Of a DNA stretch of 32,647 nt, positions 7,011 to 15,174 are shown piece after piece. The DNA lies in NCBI GenBank assembly GCA_011391495.1, contig JAABQK010000027.1:1-32647 (forward strand), read 5' to 3'. The stretch comes from Hydrogenophaga sp. (GTDB lineage: Bacteria > Pseudomonadota > Gammaproteobacteria > Burkholderiales > Burkholderiaceae_C). A model generated the notes under the pieces. The model worked only from the letters and a program-made list of their open reading frames with translations. It did no database searches and had not been told where the DNA came from. A program made the position numbers and the translations under genes. The stretch's first letter is position 1, and each line of letters starts with the position of its first letter.

Positions 7011-9251
7011 TCAGAACTGGGTTTCGCCCGTGGACACCACGTCCTTGAGGACGCGATCCAGATCGGACGCGTCCACCGGCTTGTGCAGCACCACGTTGAA
7101 GAGGTCCTTGAGCACGTCCGCGCCCACCTCGTTCACATGCCCGCTGATGAGCACGATGGGGGGCGCCGATCCGCTGGCGCGGATGCGCCGCGCCAAGCCC
7201 ACGCCGTCCAGCCGGGGCATGGACTGATCGGTCAGCACCACATCAAAGGACTTGCCGGTCTGCGAAAACTGCGTCCAGGCTTCTTCGCCGTCGCGCGAGC
7301 GTGTCACCTGCCAGCCCTGACGCTCCAGCAGGGCGCTCCAGGCGTGCCGCACCAGTTGGTCGTCGTCGACAAAGAGGATCTGACGGCCCTGATCGGTCAC
7401 TAGGCCAGGGGATGTGACAGGTGAGACGGCCGCTGCCCGCTGGCTGAGCGGCAGGTAGAGCTGGAAACTGGCGCCCCCGCCAGGCACGCTCTGCAGACCG
7501 ATGGCGCCGTGGTGGCGCGCCATGATGCCGTGCGCCACCGACAGCCCCAGACCCGTTCCGCGCCCCTTGGCCTTGGTGGTGAAGAAGGGCTCGAACACGC
7601 GCTCCAGGTGATCGGGTGCGATGCCCGGCCCGTGGTCGCGCACCGTCAGGCACAGGTAACGCCCTGCAGGCAGCTCGGCCACGCCGGACGGCAGGGCCTG
7701 GCTGGCCGGTACGGGCAGATCGATCCCTTCGAGCACCAGCTCGATGCGGCCCTGCCCCTTCATCGCGTCGGCGGCGTTGATCAGCAGGTTGACCAGCACC
7801 TGCTGAAGCTGTGTGGGATCGGCGTCCACTTCGTCATCGTCTGTCCGGTAGTCCACCACCAGCTCGCAATCCCGCGTCAGCCCCGAACCGACCATCTGTC
7901 GGGTTTCCTCGATCAGCATGCTCCAGTGCAGGCGGCGCAGCTTCGGTGGCGACTGGCGGCCAAAGGCCAGCAACTGCCGCATCAGGCCATCGGCGTAGCG
8001 CGTGGCCTTGAGCGCCTGTTGCAGCGCCTCGTGGCTGGGGTGGTCGGTGTCCGGCAAGTCTTCCACCGCCAGGCGCACCCAGCCGGTGATGGCGGCCAGC
8101 GAGTTGTTGAAATCGTGCGCGATGCCGCCTGTGAGGCGGCCCAGCGCCTCGGTCTTCTGGCTTTGCATCAGCTGCATCTGCAGGGCTTCCTGGCGCTCGT
8201 GCGCGGCGCTCTGGGCCTGTGCGTCCGCGCGCACACGGTCCAGCAGGTGGTTGATGCCTTGCGCCAGCTGCGCAATCTCATCCTGCCCCTGCACGCGCAC
8301 GGAACCAGAATCCGCCAGCTCGCGGCGGGTGATGCCACGCAGTTCGCCGTGCAGGCGCTGCAGGCGGCGCAGCAACAGGCGGTCGAGCAGCAGTACCGAG
8401 AGGGTAGCGGCCAGCAGGCAGCCCAACACCGCCAGGCCGATACCGGTCCAGGCCAGTGCCCCGCCAGCCTGCTGCAACTGTTTGTCCAGCCCCAGCACCA
8501 GCTCGGCCACCGGCTGACCCCGGTGGTCGTTCAGCACAGCGTGCAGGTCGTCGTGCTCGGCATCCACCGGCAACACGTGGATGTCCTGGCCTTGATGACC
8601 CGGCTCGTCGAACGACAGGCGAACCGGCATCATCAGCACATCGGCAAAACGGGTCAGCTCGGTGTCGTCGAAGCGGCGCACCATGGCGATGGCACCCTGC
8701 GGTGGCTGGCCCGGCGCGTCGGGGTGGTGCACCGCGGCGACCACCACCATCTCCAGCTGGCCGTCCGCCACGCGCAGGGTCTGCAACGCCTGTTTGGTAT
8801 CGCTGAGCGCCAGGACGGGCAGGGCCAGTTCGCGCAGCGCTGTCACGCGCAAGGGTGACACACGGCCCAAGGTGTCGTCCGGACCCACGGCCACGGTGGC
8901 CAGGTCGTGCCCCTGCGCGTTGAACACCGCCACTTCCGTGATGCGCAGATAGCCGAGGTTCTCGGCATCGAAGTTGTCGGCCATGAACCCGGGGTTTTGT
9001 CCCGCCACAAAGTCCACTGCATCGCCCCAGAAGGCGTAGTCCCGGGCCGTGGCCGACAGGGCCAGCATCTGCTGGTTGAGCACCCGGCGCGCGCGCTCAC
9101 CCTCACGCTGGGCCCGTTCGGCCTCCAGTTGCCCGAAGGACGCTCCGACGATGTGGCGCACGCCGAGCATCGCACCCAAGGCACAGAGCCCGAAGACGAT
9201 GAGCACCAGCGCCCAGGCTTTGTGTTGCAGTTTCATGGTTATTAGATTCAT
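7011..9251 (-). CDS. Hybrid sensor histidine kinase with CHASE4-like sensor and receiver domain
   Basis: 746 aa. Transmembrane helices at about 12-36 and 265-290 enclose a periplasmic region of about 230 residues containing ARDYAFWGDAVDFV near 69-82, a hallmark of CHASE4 sensors. A HAMP linker (about 290-340) and a coiled segment follow. The kinase core has the H box GGIAHDFNNSLAAITG with phospho-acceptor H379, an N box VNLLINAADAM, a G1 box DHGPGIA, then FEPFFTTKAKGRGTGLGLSV. A C-terminal receiver (VDDDQLVR onward) carries a phospho-acceptor aspartate in LTDQSMP (about D675). No separate response regulator lies beside it, so the partner is unknown. AGGAG lies three bases before the chosen ATG, a short spacing; a second ATG is five codons downstream. 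The signal sensed cannot be deduced. Confidence 0.9.
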   Translation of the reverse strand: MNLITMKLQHKAWALVLIVFGLCALGAMLGVRHIVGASFGQLEAERAQREGERARRVLNQQMLALSATARDYAFWGDAVDFVAGQNPGFMADNFDAENLGYLRITEVAVFNAQGHDLATVAVGPDDTLGRVSPLRVTALRELALPVLALSDTKQALQTLRVADGQLEMVVVAAVHHPDAPGQPPQGAIAMVRRFDDTELTRFADVLMMPVRLSFDEPGHQGQDIHVLPVDAEHDDLHAVLNDHRGQPVAELVLGLDKQLQQAGGALAWTGIGLAVLGCLLAATLSVLLLDRLLLRRLQRLHGELRGITRRELADSGSVRVQGQDEIAQLAQGINHLLDRVRADAQAQSAAHERQEALQMQLMQSQKTEALGRLTGGIAHDFNNSLAAITGWVRLAVEDLPDTDHPSHEALQQALKATRYADGLMRQLLAFGRQSPPKLRRLHWSMLIEETRQMVGSGLTRDCELVVDYRTDDDEVDADPTQLQQVLVNLLINAADAMKGQGRIELVLEGIDLPVPASQALPSGVAELPAGRYLCLTVRDHGPGIAPDHLERVFEPFFTTKAKGRGTGLGLSVAHGIMARHHGAIGLQSVPGGGASFQLYLPLSQRAAAVSPVTSPGLVTDQGRQILFVDDDQLVRHAWSALLERQGWQVTRSRDGEEAWTQFSQTGKSFDVVLTDQSMPRLDGVGLARRIRASGSAPPIVLISGHVNEVGADVLKDLFNVVLHKPVDASDLDRVLKDVVSTGETQF

Positions 9252-9349
9252 CGGCTCCTATGTCCGCCGCTTGAGTGATATTCGGTGTCCGCCCGTGACG
9301 GGATACACACCAGCGGCCGGTTGTTGAAGCCAGCGCCGCGTCGGCTGCG

Positions 9350-12300
9350 TCAGTCGAACACGATCTCGGCGCGCCGCTCGTGGGCCTGCGCCATCCAGCT
9401 GGCGAGCGCCGCATCGGTGGGGAAGAACAACGCGCGGTCGTCGAGCTGCAGCTCGCACTGGGCACCCGCGCGCTGCAAGGCGAGGCGCACCGGCAGGCCA
9501 CGCACCAGCTCGCCCTGGTCGGTGAGCTCGCGCTTCGGAGGAAATTCGCGCACCAGCGCGGCCACGGCGGGCGCCGTGCCATTCACGGCCACGCGCAGGT
9601 ATTTGCCAAATCGGCAGCGCGCGGCGGCCAGGTCCCAGATCTGCTGGATCTTCAGCCGCAGGCCACCGGAGAAACGGTCGGGCTGGGCCACCGCCTGCAC
9701 GATGATGAGCTCGTCATCCTTGAGCAGGTTGCGGTGCAGGTTGATGAGGTTCTCGTCGGCACTCACCTCCAGCACGGCGGTCTTGTCGTCGATCTTGAAC
9801 AGCGCGAGCTTGCCGCGCTGGCCGTTGATGATGCGGAAGTCGGTCACGATACCGGCGAGGATCACCGGGTCGCGGCTCTCCTTCACATCGGCCAGCTCGG
9901 TGCGCGCAAAACGCCGCACCTCGCGCTGCACCTCGTCGAACAGGTGGCCCGAGAAGTAGAAGCCCATCGCCGTCTTCTCCAGCGTCAGGCGTTCCTTCAC
10001 GCCCCAGGGCGTGGTGGGCACCAGCTCGGGCTCCTGCGTGCTGGAGCCGTGGTCGTCGTCGCCGCCCATCATGTCGAACAGGCCACCCTGGTTGGCGTTG
10101 GCCACGCTGGCGGCAGCGAAGTCGAACGCCCGCTCCACCGAGGCCATCACCTCGGCGCGGTTCAGGTGCAGCGAGTCGAACGCGCCGGCCTTGATCAGTG
10201 CTTCCACGGTGCGCTTGTTCAGGCGCTGGCGGTCCACCCGGCGGCAGAAATCGAACAGGCTCCTGAACGGGCCGGTCTCCGCGCCGTTGGGACCTTCGCC
10301 CCGGCCTTCGCGCGCCGCCACGATGGCGTCGATCGCCTGCTGGCCCGTGCCCTTGATGGCGCCCAGGCCGTAGCGGATGGACTTGTCGGTGATCGGCTCG
10401 AAGCGGTGGAAGCCGCGGTTCACGTCGGGTGCCTCGAAGGTGATGCCCATCTTCTGCGCGTCTTCCACCAGCACCTTGAGCTTGTCGGTGTCGTCCATCT
10501 CCACCGTCATGTTGGCGCAGAAGAACTCGGCGGTGTAGTGCACCTTGAGCCAGCCGGTGTGGTAGGCCAGCAGCGAGTAGGCGGCGGCGTGCGACTTGTT
10601 GAAGCCGTAGCCCGCGAACTTCTCCATCAGGTCGAAGACCTCGTCGGCCTTTTCCTCGCTGATGTTGTTCTTGGCCGCGCCGGCGCGGAAGATGGCGCGG
10701 TGCTCGGCCATCTCCTCGGCCTTCTTCTTGCCCATGGCCCGGCGCAGCATGTCGGCGCCGCCGAGCGAGTAGCCGCCCAGGATCTGCGCGGTCTGCATCA
10801 CCTGCTCCTGGTAGACCATGATGCCGTAGGTTTCGCTCAGCATCTCGGCCACCAGGGGGTGGGGGTACTCGATGGGTTCGCGGCCGTGTTTGCGCGCCAC
10901 GAAGCTGGGTATCAGGTCCATGGGCCCCGGGCGGTACAGCGCGTTGAGCGCGATCAGGTCTTCCAGGCGACTGGGCTTGGCGTCCTTCAGCATGCCCTGC
11001 ATGCCGCGGCTTTCAAACTGGAACACCGCCTCGGTCTGGCCGCGCGAGAACAGCGCGTACACCGCCTTGTCGTCCAGCGGAATGTCCTCGAAGCGGAAAT
11101 TCTCCTGCCCCTTGTGGCGCTTCATGATGAATTCACGCGCGATCTCCAGGATGGTCAGCGTGGCCAGCCCCAGAAAGTCGAACTTCACCAGGCCGATCGC
11201 CTCCACGTCGTCCTTGTCGTACTGGCTCACCGCCGAGTCGCTGCCGGGCTGTGCGTAGAGCGGGCAGAAATCGGTGAGCTTGCCCGGCGCGATCAGCACG
11301 CCACCGGCGTGCATGCCGATGTTGCGCGTCATGCCTTCGAGCTTCTGCGCCAGCTCGATCAGGGTCTTGACGTCGTCTTCCTTCTGGATGCGCTCGGCCA
11401 GCACCGGCTCCATCTCGATGGCGTAGTTGTTCTTGTCGCCCTCCTTCTTCGGCACCGGCGGATACTGCAGCGTGACCGACATGCCGGGCTTGTTCGGGAT
11501 CAGCTTGGAAATGCCGTCGCAAAAGCCGTAGGAAAAGTCGAGCACGCGGCCCACGTCCCGGATCGCTGCGCGTGCGGCCATGGTGCCGAAGGTGGCGATC
11601 TGGCTCACCGCGTCCTTGCCGTAGCGCTCCTTCACGTAGTCGATCACGCGGTCGCGGTTCGTCTGGCAGAAGTCGATGTCGAAGTCGGGCATGGACACCC
11701 GCTCCGGGTTCAGGAAGCGCTCGAACAGCAGGTTGTACTGCAGCGGGTCGAGGTCGGTGATCAGCAGCGCATACGCCACCAGAGAACCGGCGCCAGAGCC
11801 GCGGCCCGGGCCCACCGGACAGCCGTTTTCTTTGGCCCACTTGATGAAGTCCGACACGATGAGGAAGTAGCCCGGGAAGCCCATCTTGAGAATGGTGTTG
11901 AGCTCGAACTCCAGGCGCTCCAGGTAACGCGGGCGCTGCTCTTCACGTTTCGACTCGTCGGGGAACAGGTGCTTCAGGCGCCCCTCCAACCCCTCGTGCG
12001 AGACGTGGCGGAAGTAGTCGTCCACCGACATCACCACGCCGTTGACCGGCGGGATCGGGAAATTCGGTAGCTGCGGCTTGCCCAGCACCAGCGTGAGGCT
12101 GCAGCGCCTGGCGATCTCCAGCGTGTTGGCGACGGCGCTGGGAATGTCGGCGAACAGCGCTTCCATCTGCGCCGCGCTCTTGAAGTACTGCTCGCGCGTG
12201 AACCGGCGCACGCGCCGGTTGTTGCTCAGGATTTCGCCGTCGGAAATACAGACGCGAGCCTCGTGCGCCTCGTAGTCCTCGGGCTCCAGGAACTGCACCG

Positions 12301-12919
12301 GGTGCGTGGCCACCACCGGCAGGTGCAGGCGCGCGGCGAGCTGCACCGCTTCGATCACGTGCCGCTCGTCATCGGCGCGACCGGCGCGCTGCAGCTCGAG
12401 GTAGAAGCGGTGGGTGAACACACCTGCCATCTGCAGCGCCACGTCGGCCGCGCGTTGCGTGTCACCCTGCATCAGCGCCTGGCCCACCGGGCCGGCCTGT
12501 GCGCCCGACAGCATCAGCAGCCCGGCATGGAGTTCTTGCAGCCATTCCCAGCGCACCAGCGCCTGCTCGCGCTGGACGTTGCGCGTCCAGGCGCGGGCGA
12601 GCAGCTCGCTCAGGTTCAGGTAGCCCTGCTTGTCCTGCACCAGCAGCACCACGCGCGGGGCCGGCGGCTGGTGGCTGCCGGGCATGGCGCCTGGTGTCTC
12701 GTCCGAAAAGCCCTGCAGCATGACCTCGGCGCCCAGCAGGGGTTTCACACCCGCGCCGCGCGCGGCCTTGTAGAACTTGACTGCGCCAAACAGGTTGTTC
12801 AGATCGGTGATGGCCAGCGCGGGCTGGCCATCGGCAGCGGCTGCAGCCACCACGTCGTCGATGCGGTTGGTGCCGTCAACGACGGAGAATTCGGTGTGCA
12901 GGCGCAGGTGTATGAACAT
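9350..12919 (-). CDS. dnaE: DNA polymerase III alpha subunit
   Basis: 1189 aa, close to the usual DnaE1 length. The PHP domain begins at the N-terminus (FIHLRLHTEFSVVDGTN, residues 2-18). The polymerase palm follows, with PVGPGRGSGAGSLVAYAL before PDFDIDF at 411-417; D412 and D414 match the two metal-binding aspartates of the Escherichia coli enzyme (D401, D403). Later come GMQGMLKDAKPSRLEDLIAL, the fingers segment RRAMGKKKAEEMAEHR, the helix-hairpin-helix region around NKRTVEALIKAGAFDSL, and an OB-fold (VILAGIVTDFRIINGQRGK). It replicates the chromosome as part of the holoenzyme. It lies 37 bases after a DUF599 gene on the same strand. No Shine-Dalgarno sequence precedes the ATG; a TAAAAT hexamer ends six bases before it. 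Confidence 0.97.
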   Translation of the reverse strand: MFIHLRLHTEFSVVDGTNRIDDVVAAAAADGQPALAITDLNNLFGAVKFYKAARGAGVKPLLGAEVMLQGFSDETPGAMPGSHQPPAPRVVLLVQDKQGYLNLSELLARAWTRNVQREQALVRWEWLQELHAGLLMLSGAQAGPVGQALMQGDTQRAADVALQMAGVFTHRFYLELQRAGRADDERHVIEAVQLAARLHLPVVATHPVQFLEPEDYEAHEARVCISDGEILSNNRRVRRFTREQYFKSAAQMEALFADIPSAVANTLEIARRCSLTLVLGKPQLPNFPIPPVNGVVMSVDDYFRHVSHEGLEGRLKHLFPDESKREEQRPRYLERLEFELNTILKMGFPGYFLIVSDFIKWAKENGCPVGPGRGSGAGSLVAYALLITDLDPLQYNLLFERFLNPERVSMPDFDIDFCQTNRDRVIDYVKERYGKDAVSQIATFGTMAARAAIRDVGRVLDFSYGFCDGISKLIPNKPGMSVTLQYPPVPKKEGDKNNYAIEMEPVLAERIQKEDDVKTLIELAQKLEGMTRNIGMHAGGVLIAPGKLTDFCPLYAQPGSDSAVSQYDKDDVEAIGLVKFDFLGLATLTILEIAREFIMKRHKGQENFRFEDIPLDDKAVYALFSRGQTEAVFQFESRGMQGMLKDAKPSRLEDLIALNALYRPGPMDLIPSFVARKHGREPIEYPHPLVAEMLSETYGIMVYQEQVMQTAQILGGYSLGGADMLRRAMGKKKAEEMAEHRAIFRAGAAKNNISEEKADEVFDLMEKFAGYGFNKSHAAAYSLLAYHTGWLKVHYTAEFFCANMTVEMDDTDKLKVLVEDAQKMGITFEAPDVNRGFHRFEPITDKSIRYGLGAIKGTGQQAIDAIVAAREGRGEGPNGAETGPFRSLFDFCRRVDRQRLNKRTVEALIKAGAFDSLHLNRAEVMASVERAFDFAAASVANANQGGLFDMMGGDDDHGSSTQEPELVPTTPWGVKERLTLEKTAMGFYFSGHLFDEVQREVRRFARTELADVKESRDPVILAGIVTDFRIINGQRGKLALFKIDDKTAVLEVSADENLINLHRNLLKDDELIIVQAVAQPDRFSGGLRLKIQQIWDLAAARCRFGKYLRVAVNGTAPAVAALVREFPPKRELTDQGELVRGLPVRLALQRAGAQCELQLDDRALFFPTDAALASWMAQAHERRAEIVFD

Positions 12920-12925
12920 GCGGCC

Positions 12926-12931
12926 ATTTTA
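12926..12931 (-). promoter_or_regulatory. Possible -10 hexamer immediately before dnaE
   Basis: On the minus strand TAAAAT is followed by six bases (GGCCGC) and the dnaE ATG. As a -10 element it would place the transcript start at the start codon, making a leaderless message. A TTGAGG lies farther upstream but 23 bases away, too far for a normal -35. The call rests only on sequence and spacing. Confidence 0.3.
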
Positions 12932-12933
12932 GA

Positions 12934-12957
12934 AGGCCGGTCACCCCGCCCCGGCCT
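12934..12957 (-). terminator. Candidate hairpin between the DUF599 gene and dnaE
   Basis: The perfect 7-base arms AGGCCGG (12934-12940) and CCGGCCT (12951-12957) are separated by ten bases. On the minus strand the hairpin follows the DUF599 stop codon (12959-12957), sharing one base with it, and is followed by TCTAAAAT. The T-run is too weak for a confident intrinsic terminator. It also lies where a dnaE promoter would be. Confidence 0.35.
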
Positions 12958-13670
12958 CAACGGGTGCTTGTCACATCCTCTTTCAGGATGTGCAACACCT
13001 CGGAGCGGAACTCACGGCTGTACAGGATGCCCACCACCGTCAGCGCGCCCAGCACCAGCGCCACCGGTGAGACGAACCAGGCCAGTGCGGCAAACGAAAA
13101 ATAGTAGGCGCGCAGGCCGTCGTTGAAGGTCTCAGCCGCCGCGCCCACCATGGCCGCGGCGCGGTCGGCGTAGTGCGTGCGATCAAACTTGCCGGACTCG
13201 AAGTCTTCCGGCGCCGGCATGGAGCCGATCACCAGTGCCACGAAGGTGTACAGCCGCATGCACCAGGAGAAACGGAAGAAGGCATAGACAAAAATCGCCA
13301 CCAGCACCAGGACCTTGAACTCGAAGACGGCCAGTGTCGTGGTCTGGGCGAATGGAATTTCGCTCATCAGTTCGGTCGCCTTCTCCGTCGTGCCCAGCAC
13401 GGCAAACAGGCCACCGATGACCAGGATGGAGGTCGAAGAAAAAAAGGCCGGCGTGTTGGAAAGGGTCTGCGTGATCAGGCCGTCGAGCATGCGCGGATCG
13501 CGCGACGTGGCCTGCCTCATCCAGTAGGCACGGTAGCGGTTGGTGGTCTGGATGAGCGACCCTTTCTTGATCCCCCAGATCCGCGCAAACCAGGCATAGC
13601 CGGTCCACAGCGCAAAAAAGCAGACCAGCGCCAGCCAGTCTGCCCAAGGGAGGATGTTGATGATCTTCAT
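12957..13670 (-). CDS. DUF599 family integral membrane protein
   Basis: 237 aa with hydrophobic segments at about 10-30, 80-95, 112-133 and 190-216, so an inner-membrane protein with probably four helices. The residue pattern matches the DUF599 family: KGSLIQTTNRYRAYWMRQ near 36-52 after the first helix, and FNDGLRAYYFSFAALAWFVS near 182-201. The function is not known. The start at 13670 is taken because it puts the first helix directly behind a short polar N-terminus. The frame stays open upstream to 14015, but that part overlaps the neighbouring flavodoxin gene. No good Shine-Dalgarno sequence is visible. Same strand as dnaE, 37 bases upstream of it. Confidence 0.8.
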   Translation of the reverse strand: MKIINILPWADWLALVCFFALWTGYAWFARIWGIKKGSLIQTTNRYRAYWMRQATSRDPRMLDGLITQTLSNTPAFFSSTSILVIGGLFAVLGTTEKATELMSEIPFAQTTTLAVFEFKVLVLVAIFVYAFFRFSWCMRLYTFVALVIGSMPAPEDFESGKFDRTHYADRAAAMVGAAAETFNDGLRAYYFSFAALAWFVSPVALVLGALTVVGILYSREFRSEVLHILKEDVTSTR

Positions 13671-13708
13671 GCGGCGGATGTTAGCCGCACGAAGTCGCCA
13701 AAAAAAGA

Positions 13709-14263
13709 TCAGTCTTTGAACTTGGCCGCCACGGCGGCCACGCGCTCGCCAAACAGCCGGGCCGTTTCCAGGTCGCCCGGCAGCATCTCGTGGGCACCGG
13801 CGTCCGACGGGCTCTGTGCCATGGCACCGCTGAAGGAGCCCACGTAGTTCAGGTCGTTGCGCTGGGCGGCCTTGCTGTTGCTCGGCATCATGCCGGTGCC
13901 CACCCAGATGCCGCTGTGCTGCATGGCCAGGGTGAACAGGTAGTGCAGCGTGGAGTGCTTGTCGCCGTTCATCGTGGCGCTGTTGGTGAAACCGGCGAAG
14001 ACCTTGTCCTTCCACTGCTGGGTGAACCAGGGCTTGCTCGATGCGTCGGCAAACTTCTTGAACTGCCAGCTCACGCTCCCCATGTAGGTGGGCGAGCCCA
14101 TGATGATCGCGTCGGCCGCAGCCAGCGCTTCCCAGCCCCCTTCGGGCAGATTGCCTTCGGCGTCGATGGCAATGAGCTCTGCCCCTGCCCCGTCGGCCAC
14201 CGATTGCGCCATGCGCTGGGTGTGACCGTAGCCCGAGTGATAGACCACCACAACTTGTGCCAT
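13709..14263 (-). CDS. Flavodoxin-family protein, WrbA/NAD(P)H-quinone-reductase-like
   Basis: 184 aa with a flavodoxin fold: VVVYHSGYGHTQRMAQSV at 4-21 is the FMN phosphate-binding loop, and GSPTYMGSVSWQFKKFAD at about 56-73 is the second FMN-contact loop, as in WrbA-like quinone reductases. A Shine-Dalgarno sequence AGGAG lies 8 bases before the ATG. The gene follows pirin on the same strand with a 57-base gap, so the two may be co-transcribed. Pirin and quinone-reductase genes are often neighbours, which suggests a role in handling quinones or other electrophilic aromatics, but that is inference. The exact substrate is not decidable; I leave the symbol empty because WrbA itself is longer and has a different loop. 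Confidence 0.82.
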   Translation of the reverse strand: MAQVVVVYHSGYGHTQRMAQSVADGAGAELIAIDAEGNLPEGGWEALAAADAIIMGSPTYMGSVSWQFKKFADASSKPWFTQQWKDKVFAGFTNSATMNGDKHSTLHYLFTLAMQHSGIWVGTGMMPSNSKAAQRNDLNYVGSFSGAMAQSPSDAGAHEMLPGDLETARLFGERVAAVAAKFKD

Positions 14264-14320
14264 GTGAAAAGCTCCTGTTGGAAAGCGCCTGAGCGCGGGG
14301 GTTAAAAAAGAGAAAACGGA

Positions 14321-15022
14321 TCAGGCGGCGAGGTCGAAGACCAGCACTTCGGCGTCCTCGCCATGGTCCAGCCTGAGTTGCACCTCGCCCTGCAGCAGGG
14401 CTGCGTCGCCGGTTTCCAGGCGCTGGCCGTTCACGTCCAGCGCGCCACGAACCAGGTGCACATAGGCCTTGCGGGCCGGATCCAGCGCCAGCTCGGCAGC
14501 TTCTTGCTCATCCAGCAGGCCGGCGTAGAGCGACGCGTCGGCGTGGAGAGTCACCGAGCCTTGTGCGCCATCGGGGGAAGCGACCAGCCTGAGCTGGCCG
14601 CGCTTGTCCGCGGCGACGAAGGTTTTCTGCTCGTAGCCGGGCTCGATGCCGCGCAGATTGGGCTCGATCCAGATCTGCAGGAAGTGCGTGATCTGCTCGG
14701 GCGCGTGGTTGAACTCGCTGTGCATCACGCCCTTGCCGGCGCTCATGCGCTGTACGTCCCCGGGCGGGATGCCTTTCACGTTGCCCAGGCTGTCCTTGTG
14801 CGCCAGGTTGCCCTGCAGCACGTAGCTGATGATTTCCATGTCGCGGTGGCCGTGCGTGCCGAAGCCGGTGCCGGGTGCGATGCGGTCTTCGTTGATCACG
14901 CGCAGGTTGCCCCAGCCCATCCAGGCCGGATCGAAGTAACCCGCGAACGAAAACGAGTGGTGGCTCTTGAGCCAGCCGTGATCGGCGTAACCGCGTTCCT
15001 CAGAGCGTCGAATCTGCATCAT
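14321..15022 (-). CDS. Pirin family protein (cupin, metal-binding)
   Basis: 233 aa, two cupin domains as in Escherichia coli YhhW, which has quercetinase activity. The metal-site pattern is present: H57 and H59 in GFGTHGHRDMEIISYVL, then H101 and E103 in GKGVMHSEFNH. The N-terminal MMQIRRSEERGYADHGWL and the HHSFSFAGYFDP segment are hallmarks. The start is placed at 15022 because AGGAG precedes this ATG by 7 bases; a longer frame reaching 15076 has no ribosome site and adds a basic stretch foreign to the family. The divergent LysR gene begins about 110-150 bases away, and a CACAAT hexamer at 15071-15066 (minus strand) could be its -10. The natural substrate is unknown. Confidence 0.92.
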   Translation of the reverse strand: MMQIRRSEERGYADHGWLKSHHSFSFAGYFDPAWMGWGNLRVINEDRIAPGTGFGTHGHRDMEIISYVLQGNLAHKDSLGNVKGIPPGDVQRMSAGKGVMHSEFNHAPEQITHFLQIWIEPNLRGIEPGYEQKTFVAADKRGQLRLVASPDGAQGSVTLHADASLYAGLLDEQEAAELALDPARKAYVHLVRGALDVNGQRLETGDAALLQGEVQLRLDHGEDAEVLVFDLAA

Positions 15023-15114
15023 GGTGAATCTCCTGGGAGCCCTGCTTCGGGGCTGCATGCCTTTTATTGTGGGCAAGTCCAGGCCAGTGCAGGCGGCAGG
15101 GATTTGATGGCATC

Positions 15115-15144
15115 ATTCAATTCGGTTGAATGGAAACCCCATTC
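15115..15144. promoter_or_regulatory. Two overlapping inverted repeats between pirin and its divergent LysR gene
   Basis: ATTCAA (15115-15120) and TTGAAT (15126-15131) form a perfect dyad with a 5-base spacer. GAATGG (15128-15133) and CCATTC (15139-15144) form a second with the same spacer, its centre 13 bases away. The first has the size of a LysR-type recognition site (T-N11-A within a 15-17 base dyad). Its centre is about 64 bases upstream of the pirin transcript start predicted from CACAAT 15071-15066, which is where LysR activators usually bind. Binding is inferred, not shown. Confidence 0.5.
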
Positions 15145-15174
15145 ATCATCCAAAGAATGCCAGCGAGTTCCACC

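Noticed and set aside
9380..12070. Open frame of about 896 codons opposite dnaE
   Set aside because: Same reason: an antisense shadow of strong third-position GC bias. dnaE covers the region with intact domains.
13671..14015. Longer form of the DUF599 protein
   Set aside because: The added part is in a shadow frame of the flavodoxin-family gene and has no membrane-protein character.
15023..15076. Longer start for pirin (18 extra codons)
   Set aside because: AGGAG is placed correctly only for the ATG at 15022, and pirins begin near MMQIRRSEERG.
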